Notes: a model not told the origin generated them from the letters alone. DNA of 64,000 nucleotides from JASTVH01 sp042862465 (GCA_042862465.1 JASTVH010000005.1:372001-436000); one strand, 5' to 3'; counted from the first letter of the stretch, positions 31,512 through 40,386 are shown. A program made the numbers and translations.

Positions 31512-31739
31512 TTGCCGCATGTCGTCGTGAAATTATGGCCGGGTAAATCCGAGGAGCAGAAACAGCGACTTGCTGAAGCCATTACCCGCGAAATGGTGGA
31601 CATCCTGCAGTCCGGAGAGCAGTCCATCTCCATCGGATTCGAAGAGGTGCCCGCCGAGGAGTGGAAAGAGGCGGTCTATGACCCGGAGATCAGGGGCAAG
31701 TCGGAAACGCTCTACAAAAAGCCCGGCTATTCCATGTAA
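31512..31739 (+). CDS. pptA: 4-oxalocrotonate tautomerase family protein, PptA-like
   Basis: A 75-residue tautomerase. The start is TTG at 31512 with AGGAG just upstream, because only this start leaves Pro as the second residue. After Met removal, Pro1 is the catalytic base of the family. The sequence PHVVVKLWPGKSEEQK, then SISIGFEEVPAEEW and the end KKPGYSM closely match E. coli PptA (YdcE), recalled as ending LIKKPGYSMNA. Long upstream extensions in the same frame are not credible. PptA is a small tautomerase acting on 2-hydroxymuconate-like or phenylpyruvate substrates; the physiological substrate is not established. A hairpin follows directly. Confidence 0.85.
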   Translation: MPHVVVKLWPGKSEEQKQRLAEAITREMVDILQSGEQSISIGFEEVPAEEWKEAVYDPEIRGKSETLYKKPGYSM

Positions 31740-31748
31740 CAGATAAAG

Positions 31749-31769
31749 GCCCGGCCCATGGTGCCGGGC
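31749..31769. terminator. Terminator hairpin between pptA and aminotransferase genes
   Basis: GCCCGGC (31749-31755) and GCCGGGC (31763-31769) form a 7-bp GC stem with a 7-base loop. It lies between convergent genes. On the minus strand a CCTTTAT stretch follows, so it probably ends the aminotransferase operon and may serve both directions. Confidence 0.6.
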
Positions 31770-31789
31770 GTCTCCAGGCGGCACTGTTT

Positions 31790-32992
31790 TCAGGCGAGCG
31801 CCTGCTTGAGGCGGTCAAGCCCCCGCTGCAAGGACTCTTCATCTGCCGCAAAAGACAGCCGCATGTGCCCTGGCGCGTTAAAAGCCGATCCGGGGACCAT
31901 GGCGATGCCCAGCTCGTCCAGCAACCAGTCTCCCAGTTGCTGATCGTCTTCCACACTGTCCAGCCCCTCAATGACCCGGGAAAAATCCGGCAGGCAATAA
32001 AAGCTGCCCTGGGCCGGCTGGCAGGGGACGTTTTTTAAACTTTCCAGGCCATCACGAATCAGATGGGCCCGTTGGGCAAACTGCTCGGTCATTCTGTGTA
32101 CGTCATCCAGTCCGCCATTCAGGGCAGCGGCGGCTGCCACCTGGGAGACCGCCGCCGTATGGGAGTTGGTTTGCCCCTGAAGCTGCACCATCTCGCCGAT
32201 GAGTTCCTCCGGCCCGGCGGCGATACCCACACGCCATCCAGTCATGGCGTAGGCCTTGGAAACCCCGTTGATCACCAGCGTTCTGTCCTTGAGCGAGGGA
32301 CAGACATTCACAATGTTGGCATACGGCTGGTCATTGAAACTCAAGTGTTCATAAATATCATCCGAAACCACAAAAGCGTTGGGGTACTTAAGTAAGACAT
32401 TGCCCAATGCCGACAAGGCTTCGCGACTGTAGATCTGCCCCGTGGGGTTATTGGGCGTGTTGAGCAGGACCACTCGGGTGCGGTCACTCAGACAGCGCTC
32501 CAGGGTTTCCGGCTGCAGGATGAAGCCCTCTTCGTGCCGAGTCGGCGCCTCAACGATTTTGGCTCCGGCGATTTTCGCAATGGCCGGGTAGCTTCCCCAG
32601 TGGGGCGAGGGAATGACGATCTCATCTCCCGGCCCCGCGAGCGTCAGGCAGGCATTGAACAAGGCCTGTTTGGCACCGCAGGTGTGCATCACCTGGCTGT
32701 CTTCGTAGTAGAGATTGTTTTCGCGCTCAAACTTGTTGCGAATCGCCTCTTTCAGGATGGGCAGTCCGGCAATCGGTGTGTATCGGGTGTAGCCGTCGTC
32801 CAGCGCTTTTTTGGCCGCATCGATGATCCACTGCGGTGTATTGAAATCCGGTTCGCCCGCGTCCAGGCGGACGATATCGTGGCCCTGTTTCGTGAGGGCC
32901 TTGGCGCGCGCCCCGATGCGGAAAATAGACGATTCAGACAGGTCCTCAACGCGCCGGGCAAAGTGACGGGGGTGTTGTGTGTCTGATGGCAT
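31790..32992 (-). CDS. Class I pyridoxal-phosphate aminotransferase
   Basis: A 400-residue fold-type I aminotransferase of the aspartate aminotransferase Ib type. It shows DAGEPDFNTP near the N-terminus, YTPIAGLPILKEAI, NTPNNPTGQIYS and SDDIYEHLSF. The PLP lysine is in NGVSKAYAMTGWRVGI, and the C-terminal Arg in HMRLSFA binds the substrate carboxylate. It is the last gene of a probable three-gene minus-strand operon with a ThDP enzyme (49 bases upstream) and an FMN glutamate-synthase-like protein. The preferred amino acid cannot be read from the sequence; Asp, Glu or prephenate activity is possible. GAGG precedes the ATG. Confidence 0.9.
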   Translation of the reverse strand: MPSDTQHPRHFARRVEDLSESSIFRIGARAKALTKQGHDIVRLDAGEPDFNTPQWIIDAAKKALDDGYTRYTPIAGLPILKEAIRNKFERENNLYYEDSQVMHTCGAKQALFNACLTLAGPGDEIVIPSPHWGSYPAIAKIAGAKIVEAPTRHEEGFILQPETLERCLSDRTRVVLLNTPNNPTGQIYSREALSALGNVLLKYPNAFVVSDDIYEHLSFNDQPYANIVNVCPSLKDRTLVINGVSKAYAMTGWRVGIAAGPEELIGEMVQLQGQTNSHTAAVSQVAAAAALNGGLDDVHRMTEQFAQRAHLIRDGLESLKNVPCQPAQGSFYCLPDFSRVIEGLDSVEDDQQLGDWLLDELGIAMVPGSAFNAPGHMRLSFAADEESLQRGLDRLKQALA

Positions 32993-33041
32993 GGCTGCAA
33001 CCTCGTTTGGATCCGTAATCGGATTGACGGTCTCCTGGCCT

Positions 33042-34814
33042 TCAAACAGACGCCGACATCTGTTTCATACTCTGTTTGATCATGCGATAGGCCGCCGGGT
33101 CCCCCTTGAAGATGGAAGCCAGGAAGCCCTTGGCCTGTTCCGTGTTAATGTGCGGCGGCAGGGGCCCAACCTCCGGGTCCACGTAGGCATTGATTACCAC
33201 TGGCCGATCCGACGCCATCGCCTCATCCCAGACCCGGTCCACATCCTCGGCGGATTCCATGCGCAGGCCTTTTAGCCCGAACAGTTCAGCGTATTTGTCA
33301 TACGCAAAGTCGGTAATATCCTGGGAAGTTTCGAACTTGGGGTCGCCTTCCATAATCCGCTGTTCCCAGCTGACCTGGTTCAGGTCGCGGTTGTTTAGCA
33401 CAAGAATCATGCAGCGGGGGTCGCTCCATTCACGCCAGTAGTTTGCCACGCTGATCAGGGCCTGGTTTCCGAGCATCTGCATGGCCCCATCGCCCACCAA
33501 CGCCAGGGCAGGGCGGTCGGGGTAGGCGAATTTGGCGGCCACCAGATAGGGGACCCCATTACCCATGGAGGCCAGACCGCCGGACACAGAACCGACCATG
33601 CCACGCCGCACCTTGAGGTAACGCGCATACCAGTTGGTGGCTGAGCCGACGTCACTGGTCACGACAATATTGTCGGGCAAGCGCTGGTTAAGTGACCAGT
33701 AAACGTGCTGGGGATTGATCGGCTTCGCGGTTACTTGGGCCCGATCCGCCATGAGCTCCCACCAGTCCCGGGTATTGTCCACCAGGCTTTTTTGCCAGGT
33801 ACGATCCTCTTTCCGGGACACCCGCTCTGTCAGTGCTTTCACCGTGGCCGCGGCATCGCCCTGGAGATTGACCTCGGTGGGATATCGCAGACCCAATGCC
33901 TCGGCATCCAAATCAATCTGCACCGCCCGTGCCTGGCCGTCTGCCGGAAGAAATTCCGCATAGGGGAAGCGGGTACCCACCATCAGGAGCGTATCGCAGT
34001 CGTTCATCATGTCCTGGCTGGGCCGCGTTCCAAGGAGCCCCATGGTGCCGGTGACGTAGTCCACATCGTCGGGAATCATCATCTTCGCGAGCAATGCCTT
34101 GGCGACGCCAGCGCCCAGTTTATCCGCAAGCTCCAGGACTTCATCCACCGCGTGTTTACAGCCGGCCCCGGCCAGGATGGCCACCTTTTTGCCCTCATCC
34201 AGAATCTGCGCTGCCTGATCGAGATCTGCTTCGGCCGGCATCCAGCGGGGCTGGCGATAGTCGACCCCCGAAAAAACGGCGCCGTGGGTTGCCGGTGGAT
34301 CTTCCATTGGGAGGTCCTGAACATCGTTGGGCACGATAATGGCTGTGACGGTCCTGCGAGCCTTGGCGATACGGATGGCCTGGTCTATCAAATGACGCGC
34401 CTGGGGCGCATCGGAGACCATGTGGACATAATCACCCGCGACGTCCTTGAAGAGGGTCGTCAGATCGATTTCCTGCTGGTAGTCAGTACCCAGACTCATC
34501 CGAGCTTGCTGACCGACGATGGCCACGGCAGGCACATGGTCCTTTTTGGCATCGTAGAGCCCGTTTAGCAGATGCACGGCGCCAGGGCCGGACGTTGAAA
34601 TGCATACGCCGGGCTGGCCCGTGAACTTTGCATGGGCCGAGGCCATGAATGCGGCGATTTCCTCGTGCTGGGGCCGAATCATCCGTACCCCCGGTTCCGC
34701 CCGGCGCAGTGCGCTCATCATGCCGTTGATACCATCACCGGAGTAGCCATACACACGTTCGATACCCCAGTCTTTCAGACGTTCGACGATAAAATCACTG
34801 ACTGTTTTCCCCAT
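33042..34814 (-). CDS. ThDP-dependent enzyme, pyruvate-oxidase-like
   Basis: A 590-residue thiamine-diphosphate enzyme with the three-domain PoxB/acetolactate-synthase layout. The N-terminal domain contains the cofactor-activating Glu in RPQHEEIAAFMA and STSGPGAVHLLNGLYDA. The central Rossmann domain (VAILAGAGCKH) may bind FAD. The C-terminal domain has the ThDP motif GDGAMQMLGNQ ending in LVLNNRDLNQ. The PYAE and FAD-region pattern fits pyruvate oxidase better than acetolactate synthase, but the lipid-binding C-terminal helix of E. coli PoxB is not evident. GGGAG precedes the ATG. It lies 50 bases after the glutamate-synthase-like gene and before an aminotransferase gene, so 2-oxoacid chemistry linked to amino-group metabolism is likely. 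The substrate is unproven. Confidence 0.85.
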   Translation of the reverse strand: MGKTVSDFIVERLKDWGIERVYGYSGDGINGMMSALRRAEPGVRMIRPQHEEIAAFMASAHAKFTGQPGVCISTSGPGAVHLLNGLYDAKKDHVPAVAIVGQQARMSLGTDYQQEIDLTTLFKDVAGDYVHMVSDAPQARHLIDQAIRIAKARRTVTAIIVPNDVQDLPMEDPPATHGAVFSGVDYRQPRWMPAEADLDQAAQILDEGKKVAILAGAGCKHAVDEVLELADKLGAGVAKALLAKMMIPDDVDYVTGTMGLLGTRPSQDMMNDCDTLLMVGTRFPYAEFLPADGQARAVQIDLDAEALGLRYPTEVNLQGDAAATVKALTERVSRKEDRTWQKSLVDNTRDWWELMADRAQVTAKPINPQHVYWSLNQRLPDNIVVTSDVGSATNWYARYLKVRRGMVGSVSGGLASMGNGVPYLVAAKFAYPDRPALALVGDGAMQMLGNQALISVANYWREWSDPRCMILVLNNRDLNQVSWEQRIMEGDPKFETSQDITDFAYDKYAELFGLKGLRMESAEDVDRVWDEAMASDRPVVINAYVDPEVGPLPPHINTEQAKGFLASIFKGDPAAYRMIKQSMKQMSASV

Positions 34815-34864
34815 TGCTGTCTCTCCCTGAATATGCCGTGAATGACCGTGATTCAGTGTGTGGC

Positions 34865-36451
34865 CTAGAATTGCTTGGCGCTGGCAGCCTCCCAGTCTTC
34901 CCGATAACTGTCAGGCACCCGGTCAGACAGGAAATCCCCGCTTTCCACCTTCGGGTGCATTTCGCGGTAGGTGCAGGCAGGCCCATATTCCGGGCGGTGG
35001 TAAATGTGGCCGGGGCGCAATAGATCAGGGGAGGCCAGACCCAGAGCACCGGTTATGTCCAAAAAGGATTTGATTGTGGCGTGATGGTAGTTGCGGACGC
35101 GGGCTGCCTTGGAAGGCACATCCAGGGATTTGGCCCGCGCCGGATCCTGCGTCGCCACGCCGGTAGGGCAGGTATTGGTGTGGCAGCGCCGAGCCTGGAT
35201 GCAGCCGACTGAAAACATGAAGGGCCGGGCTGCATTGCACATGTCGGCACCCAGCGCCAGTTTGGTCACCATGTCGAAGCCCAGGGCCACCTTGCCGCTG
35301 GCAATCACCACAATCTCGTCACGCTTTCCAATTCCGGTGAGGCAGTTGTCGACAAAGGGAACCGCTTCATTGATGTAGGTGCCAATAAAATCCTCAAATT
35401 CAGCTGGAGCGGCACCGGTTCCGCCCTCAGCACCATCGATGGTGATAAAGTCCGGCTGGATGCCTGTCTCGACGATGGCCTTGCAGATGCCCATGAACTC
35501 ATGCCGTTTCCCCAGGCACAGCTTGAATCCGACCGGCTTGCCGCCGCTAAGCTCCCGCAAGCGCGCGACAAACTCCAACAGGCCCGCGGGCGTATCGAAT
35601 TCCGGATGCTGCGCCGGGGAGTAGCAATCCTCTCCCTCTTCGATTTCCCGTGTTCGGGCGATCTCCCGGTTAACCTTGGCGCCCGGTAACAAGCCACCGT
35701 GACCGGGTTTGGCGCCCTGGGAAATCTTGATCTCAATCATCTTGACCTGGTCCGTCGTGGCCTTTTGCTGAAACTCTTCGGGATCAAAATCCCCGTTTTT
35801 CTTGCGGCACCCAAAATAACCGCTACCCAGCTCCCAGATCAGATCACCGCCATGTTCCCGATGGTAGGGACTGATACCGCCTTCGCCGGTGTCCTGGGCG
35901 AATCCGCCCATCCTGGCCCCTTTGTTCATTGCCAATACGGCGTTGCTGGAGAGCGCACCGAAGCTCATGGCAGAAATGTTCAGACGGGAGGAATCATAGG
36001 GGTGCGCGCATTGGGGGCCACCGATCTTAATCCGCCCATAGCGTTTGTCCACCTGCTGCGGCGCAATCGAGTGCTGCACAAAATCGAAGCCGGCACTTTG
36101 CACGTCCCGCCGGGTCCCGAACGGTTCGGTATCCGCATTGCCGTCGGCCCGCCCGTTGACGATCCTGCGTTGTTCCCGGTTGAAGGGGCGACCGCTTTGT
36201 TCGGATTCAAAAAAGTATTGCCGCAGTTCCGGCCGGATAAACTCCAGCAGATAGCGAAGATGCCCAATGATGGGGTAATTACGCAGCACATTGTGCCGGG
36301 AACGCAGATCATAGGCTCCGAGGACGATCAATGCAGCCAGCACCGCCCAGAGCCAGAGCCATAGGAAGAAGCCAAAAAACCAGAGCATACCGCCGAGCAA
36401 AAGGGTAATGACGGTAAAAATGGCGTAGATCAATCGCGGTGATCCGAACAT
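34865..36451 (-). CDS. Membrane-anchored FMN glutamate-synthase-like protein
   Basis: A 528-residue protein. Two hydrophobic segments in the first 45 residues (LIYAIFTVITLLLGGMLWFF and the following FFLWLWLWAVLAALIVLG) anchor it in the membrane. The rest is the FMN-binding domain of glutamate synthase: NISAMSFGALSSNAVLAMNK, GEGGISPYH, QISQG-type KISQGAKPGHGG and DGAEGGTGAAP. The iron-sulfur motif with Cys-x5-Cys-x4-Cys spacing is in VGCIQARRCHTNTCPTGVAT. There is no glutaminase domain and no NADPH-binding small subunit nearby, so it cannot be a full GOGAT. Electron donor and ammonia source are unknown. It is the first gene of an operon with a ThDP enzyme and an aminotransferase. GGGAGAAG precedes the ATG. 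Confidence 0.87.
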   Translation of the reverse strand: MFGSPRLIYAIFTVITLLLGGMLWFFGFFLWLWLWAVLAALIVLGAYDLRSRHNVLRNYPIIGHLRYLLEFIRPELRQYFFESEQSGRPFNREQRRIVNGRADGNADTEPFGTRRDVQSAGFDFVQHSIAPQQVDKRYGRIKIGGPQCAHPYDSSRLNISAMSFGALSSNAVLAMNKGARMGGFAQDTGEGGISPYHREHGGDLIWELGSGYFGCRKKNGDFDPEEFQQKATTDQVKMIEIKISQGAKPGHGGLLPGAKVNREIARTREIEEGEDCYSPAQHPEFDTPAGLLEFVARLRELSGGKPVGFKLCLGKRHEFMGICKAIVETGIQPDFITIDGAEGGTGAAPAEFEDFIGTYINEAVPFVDNCLTGIGKRDEIVVIASGKVALGFDMVTKLALGADMCNAARPFMFSVGCIQARRCHTNTCPTGVATQDPARAKSLDVPSKAARVRNYHHATIKSFLDITGALGLASPDLLRPGHIYHRPEYGPACTYREMHPKVESGDFLSDRVPDSYREDWEAASAKQF

Positions 36452-36642
36452 GGCTTCTCCCTATCCATACTTGGAACACTCCCAACTTGAACCAGCCAGC
36501 GCGATGTCTCAACCGGTTAGAGAGAAAGCTAACGAATGGTAATCTTTGAAAGAGGGCGTCCAGACATGTTTCCAATAGGGGAAGCCGAAGGCGTGTTTCT
36601 GACGTAGAGTTCAGGGTGAGCGACAAACCGGAGGAGGATACG

Positions 36643-37212
36643 ATGGCTTTGAAACTGCAGACCATTATTTGCAGCACACGCCCGGGAAGGGTCGGCCCGT
36701 CCATCGCACGATGGTTTGATGCCTTCGCCCGGAAGCAGGCACTGTTTGATTGCGAGTTGGTTGATTTGGCCAACTTTGAACTGCCGGTTTATGACGAACC
36801 CAACCATCCCCGGTTGCAGAAATACGAAAACGACCATACGAAGGCGTGGTCCAAAAGTGTCGCAGGCGCGGATGCCTATATTTTTGTGCTTCCCGAATAC
36901 AACTTCTGCCCGCCGCCTTCCTTCACCAATGCGCTGGATTACGTCTACAAGGAGTGGAACTACAAACCAGCGGGATTTGTGAGTTACGGGGGTGTCTCTG
37001 GTGGCATGCGTTCCGCGCAGCTGGCCAAACAGTGGGTGACGGCCGTCAAGATGATGCCCATGTTTGAAGGCGTCATGGTGCAGATGCCCTGGGATTTGAT
37101 AGGTGATGACGGCGAGTTCAAGCCGAATGAGCACCACGAGAAGTCCGCCGAAGTGCTCCTCAAAGAGCTCTTGAAATGGGCAGAGGCAATGAAACCGATG
37201 CGCGAGACCTGA
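36643..37212 (+). CDS. NAD(P)H-dependent FMN reductase / flavodoxin-like protein
   Basis: A 189-residue flavodoxin-fold reductase. It shows the FMN phosphate loop ICSTRPGRVGPSIA and the flavin-contact motif LPEYNFCPPPSFTNALDYVY (usually PEYNxSxPGxLKNAID). SYGGVSGGMRSAQ completes the site. In the second motif the common Ser-x-Pro-Gly is replaced by Cys-Pro-Pro-Pro, which may alter substrate or quinone specificity. The ATG at 36643 follows GGAGGA closely and is preferred to an upstream in-frame codon at 36616. It is a single gene, divergent from the glutamate-synthase operon. Likely a cytosolic FMN or quinone reductase of the YieF/ArsH-like class. Confidence 0.85.
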   Translation: MALKLQTIICSTRPGRVGPSIARWFDAFARKQALFDCELVDLANFELPVYDEPNHPRLQKYENDHTKAWSKSVAGADAYIFVLPEYNFCPPPSFTNALDYVYKEWNYKPAGFVSYGGVSGGMRSAQLAKQWVTAVKMMPMFEGVMVQMPWDLIGDDGEFKPNEHHEKSAEVLLKELLKWAEAMKPMRET

Positions 37213-37262
37213 CCGGAATTGAGGTCGCCATTACCCACTGGTGACTGATCACTCTCGCCATT

Positions 37263-39065
37263 TTACGCCGGATGCGCGGGCAGGGCAGCTAGATCCTCTT
37301 CGTTGGGTTGCGCGACGTCCTGCGGGGAATGAAGCTGCGTGCTTTCATCCGTGACCCCGGGCGCGGCCCGTCCACCAATGCTGGACGCCGTTCCTGCGTT
37401 TGGCGAGTGCTGGCCATAAGACGACGTCATATAAACCGTTTCTCTCGAGAGGTTGGCCGACTTTGTGTGGTCCCCAAAGGCAAGCAATTCATTATCCTCC
37501 GAGATCACCAGGTATTTGTGGTGTTGCTGAAAAAAGGCATTGAGTTCTTCCGGTGAGTTCAACTCCGGGATGGTGCGATGCAGGTAGAAAACCACAGCTC
37601 CGGACAGGCGCTCAGGGGGTCTGTATAGAGCCGGTGCAAAGCCTTCGTTCACCACGAGGTCACGCAAGCTGCTGCCGGCAAAAACAGCGCGGTCCTTAAA
37701 CAGGTTCTGAAAGGACCGGTCCTGATTCGACACGGAGTTCAAGAAGCTGCCATAGAAAACGAGCAGGGTGTAAACCACCAAAAGGTTGGTCATCAACGAC
37801 CTACGCAGATCATATGGGTAGCGGACTTGATAAGCGAACCACAGAACGGCCACGGCGCAGATGGCTACCATCCACGGCAGCCAGGATGCCCGGAACACCG
37901 CCAGTTCGTACAGGACGTAGCCTCCCAAAAGCGCCGCCAAAACCCATTGAAAAATAGCTGCATACCGGATTCCCCTGGCTCCCCATGCGCCCTGCCTGAG
38001 GCTATAAAACACTCTGCCGACGACAAGCGCCGCAGCGGGGTACAGGGACAACAGATAGATGGTCCTCTTTGAGCTTGAAAGCGAGAGCAGGGCAATGGGG
38101 ACAATCAGCCAACACAAGAGGAACACATCAAACGACGACCGCCTCTTTGCCCGGAGGCACGAGGCAACACCCAGAACGACCAGGAAAAACCAGGGCTGGA
38201 ATAGAGCGGGCACACGGACCAGATAATAATACCAGGGAACCACATGCCCCCCGCTCGCGCCCTGGAAACGCCCGAAGCTGTTGGTCCAGACCACGTCGTA
38301 AAGGGCACTCCAACCGGCCTCGCCATAAAGCATCGCCAGCCAGAGCAACAGCGGAACTCCGCCCAGGGTAAAACCCAAAAGCAAAATGCCGTACGCCCTG
38401 TAGCCGGAAGGCCGCTCACTGGAAAGGCGTTCGACCAATGCATAGGCGACAAGGGGCATCAAAATCATCGATACGCCGAAAATTCCTTTACTCAGGGCGG
38501 CGATCCCCATGCCCAATCCCGCGAGGAAAAGGCATTTAAGGTCATTGTGACGCAAGAACCGGTAGGCATTGAGGAGCGAAAGTGTCACGCCGAATGCAAG
38601 CAGCATGTCCTGACTGGAGGTTCGCGCCGCAGACCAGAAAGACACCATGGTGGCCAGTATGAACAGGGTATAGAGCGTATCGGTGATGGGCCGTTTAAGC
38701 TGCGTTCTTTGAAAGCCCCCTAAAACAAGCAGAATACCGATCGCGGAAAGCACAGAAACCAGTCGCGCCGACAGGTTGGATATGCCCAGAAAATGGTATA
38801 CCACCGCCGTCAGCCAGGAATACAGGGGCGGTTTTTCCAGGAAGGGTGAACCGTTCAGCCTGGGAACGACGTAATCGGCATCAAGGTACATCTCTGCGGC
38901 TATACCAGCCACGCGAGATTCAGTAGCCTTGGAGGCGGGTACATCGCTGAGCCCGGCGAGGAGCAACCAACCGGACGCAATCAAGATCAGAACAACCACT
39001 GCCGAATAACCTAAAAGAGGCCTGAGCCCTACAAACCGCGTTGCTCGTTGTTCAGAAGACACCAT
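37263..39065 (-). CDS. Family-39 glycosyltransferase (ArnT/PMT-like)
   Basis: A 600-residue polytopic membrane glycosyltransferase using a polyprenyl-phosphate sugar. The first periplasmic loop has the DE-type catalytic region EMYLDADYVVPRLNGSPFLE, followed by KPPLYSWLTA, the classic GT-C/PMT pattern. About 11-12 hydrophobic helices follow. The C-terminal 250 residues include a periplasmic domain and end in a low-complexity tail rich in Ser, Pro and Ala, unusual for ArnT. The target may be lipid A, another lipid or a protein. The gene is not in an arn operon, so the L-Ara4N specificity cannot be claimed. Confidence 0.85.
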   Translation of the reverse strand: MVSSEQRATRFVGLRPLLGYSAVVVLILIASGWLLLAGLSDVPASKATESRVAGIAAEMYLDADYVVPRLNGSPFLEKPPLYSWLTAVVYHFLGISNLSARLVSVLSAIGILLVLGGFQRTQLKRPITDTLYTLFILATMVSFWSAARTSSQDMLLAFGVTLSLLNAYRFLRHNDLKCLFLAGLGMGIAALSKGIFGVSMILMPLVAYALVERLSSERPSGYRAYGILLLGFTLGGVPLLLWLAMLYGEAGWSALYDVVWTNSFGRFQGASGGHVVPWYYYLVRVPALFQPWFFLVVLGVASCLRAKRRSSFDVFLLCWLIVPIALLSLSSSKRTIYLLSLYPAAALVVGRVFYSLRQGAWGARGIRYAAIFQWVLAALLGGYVLYELAVFRASWLPWMVAICAVAVLWFAYQVRYPYDLRRSLMTNLLVVYTLLVFYGSFLNSVSNQDRSFQNLFKDRAVFAGSSLRDLVVNEGFAPALYRPPERLSGAVVFYLHRTIPELNSPEELNAFFQQHHKYLVISEDNELLAFGDHTKSANLSRETVYMTSSYGQHSPNAGTASSIGGRAAPGVTDESTQLHSPQDVAQPNEEDLAALPAHPA

Positions 39066-39221
39066 ACATCTACTTCATCGTCGCTGGACCCAAAGCCAGG
39101 GAAGAACGATAAAGTGCAAAACTTAGGGTATGCTTAGCCCTTTGAACCAAGGCAAAATCGCTGAACCCGACTGTTATCTCCGAGGAGAGAGCCAGGTCAT
39201 TCGCTCTAAGGACATCAAGAT

Positions 39222-39632
39222 ATGAAACAAACAGCGTTTCTCCAGAACCTGATCAAGCAGCTATCGCCGGAAGTGGATCCGTGTTCCTACGTCTACTGCA
39301 CAGTGGCCCGCGCAAAATACGGGGAGTTGGAGAAGCTGAAGCCCATCGTCAGCATCCGTGAACTGGAGGGGCTGACACTGGTCATTCCGCTGGAACAGGC
39401 CAAAGCCGAGGGGCTGGATTACTACCGGGTTTTCCGCCGTATTACGCTCAAGGGCCATTCCAGCCTTGAAGCCCTGGGCCTGACGTCCGTCGTGACCAGT
39501 CTGCTCGCTGATCGCGGCATCACCACCAACGTGGTTGCCGGGTTCTACCATGACCACATGTTCGTACCCAGCGAGCGAGTCGACGAGGCCATGGAAGCGT
39601 TGAAGGAACTGGCCAGTAACCCCGGTGATTGA
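39222..39632 (+). CDS. ACT-domain protein
   Basis: A 136-residue protein made essentially of one ACT-like regulatory fold duplicated in an ACT_7/ACT_3 style. It has VYCTVARAKYGELEKLKPIV, then RITLKGHSSLEALGLTSVVT, SLLADRGITTNVVAGFYHDH and a closing FVPSERVDEAMEALKEL helix. The last two blocks are very characteristic of stand-alone ACT proteins (DUF2241-type). These bind small ligands such as amino acids, but no enzyme is fused and the partner is unknown. It stands alone. A pair of interlocked inverted repeats begins 26 bases after its stop. Confidence 0.82.
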   Translation: MKQTAFLQNLIKQLSPEVDPCSYVYCTVARAKYGELEKLKPIVSIRELEGLTLVIPLEQAKAEGLDYYRVFRRITLKGHSSLEALGLTSVVTSLLADRGITTNVVAGFYHDHMFVPSERVDEAMEALKELASNPGD

Positions 39633-39657
39633 TGGGGGATTTTTTCGATATCTGGAT

Positions 39658-39709
39658 AGCGGTGCCTGAAACCGGAATGTCCCTGGCACCGCTGTAGAGA
39701 GGGACATTC
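39658..39709. repeat. Interlocked inverted repeats (A-B-A'-B')
   Basis: Arm A AGCGGTGCC (39658-39666) pairs perfectly with A' GGCACCGCT (39685-39693). Arm B GAATGTCCCT (39675-39684) pairs perfectly with B' AGGGACATTC (39700-39709). The order A-B-A'-B' gives either two alternative hairpins or an H-type pseudoknot, with B and A' directly adjacent. It could be an RNA element, the terminator of the ACT gene, or a remnant of a REP/MITE-type element; a single copy is seen here. Confidence 0.6.
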
Positions 39710-39759
39710 TTTGGAGGGGCTGGATGAATTGGGCCACATTCACATCATGGCGTAATGCG

Positions 39760-39775
39760 CATAATGTATATTATG
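39760..39775. promoter_or_regulatory. AT-rich dyad, possible operator
   Basis: CATAAT and ATTATG flank a GTAT centre in an AT-rich patch of an otherwise GC-rich intergenic region (39633-39885). It resembles the short dyads bound by ArsR-type repressors. No gene starts clearly downstream, so its target is unknown. Confidence 0.3.
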
Positions 39776-39885
39776 TTAAATCCCATATAGAGGTGCGACC
39801 GTGCTTGTGCGAAATGTCTTACCCACTACCCAACACTTCTTTGCCTTCAGCTGCCACACACCGCTTCCCTCAGCAAAAGCCAGCG

Positions 39886-40290
39886 TCATGACGGCTTATG
39901 ATCGGACGAGCGCGCCAGCATCTTGCCCATGTGCTCGTGAATCAATTGAATGGCCTGTAAAGGACGGATCATCACCTTGAAATCGGTAATGCGCCCTTCG
40001 TCATTCCAGCGGATCATGTCGACACCGTTCACGTAGGTGCCGCCGATATTCACTTCGAATTCCAGAACGGCATTTTCATCGTCAGCGATTTCACGCACGT
40101 AGTGGAAAGTGTCATTGAAAAACACCTGGAATGCGGCAGTCAGATAAGCTTTGGTAATCGCCCTGCCTTTCTGCGGTGTGTGAACCACCGGTGAATGAAA
40201 CACGACGTCATCATGCAGCAGCTCATCCAGAGTTTGGCTGTTTCGCGTTTTTACGACGTTGTGCCATGCCTTCAATGCGTTGTGCGACAT
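39886..40290 (-). CDS. NTF2-like / SnoaL-fold protein
   Basis: A 134-residue protein of the NTF2-like superfamily. The opening helix (ALKAWHNVVKTRNSQTLDEL) is followed by LHDDVVFHSPVVHTPQKGRA, a four-stranded curved sheet and the central AVLEFEVNIGGTYVNGVDMI. DEGRITDFKVMIRPLQAI closes the fold. This is the pattern of polyketide-cyclase/steroid-isomerase-like nuclear transport factor 2 family proteins. A hydrolase or isomerase role is possible; the pocket acids are not certain. It is divergent from an NAD-epimerase gene, with a TetR-like operator nearer that gene. The two may be co-regulated. Confidence 0.82.
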   Translation of the reverse strand: MSHNALKAWHNVVKTRNSQTLDELLHDDVVFHSPVVHTPQKGRAITKAYLTAAFQVFFNDTFHYVREIADDENAVLEFEVNIGGTYVNGVDMIRWNDEGRITDFKVMIRPLQAIQLIHEHMGKMLARSSDHKPS

Positions 40291-40386
40291 TACTGATCTC
40301 CACCGGCCGAATTTAATCTATGAGTTCCTAAACTACCTCAATGCCGTCCTGCACGGCTACCTGAAGCACAGCCAACAATTGGAGTG

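Noticed and set aside
39801..39900. GTG-started open frame after the AT-rich dyad
   Set aside because: The translation is low in structure, runs into the NTF2-like gene on the other strand, and has no ribosome site.
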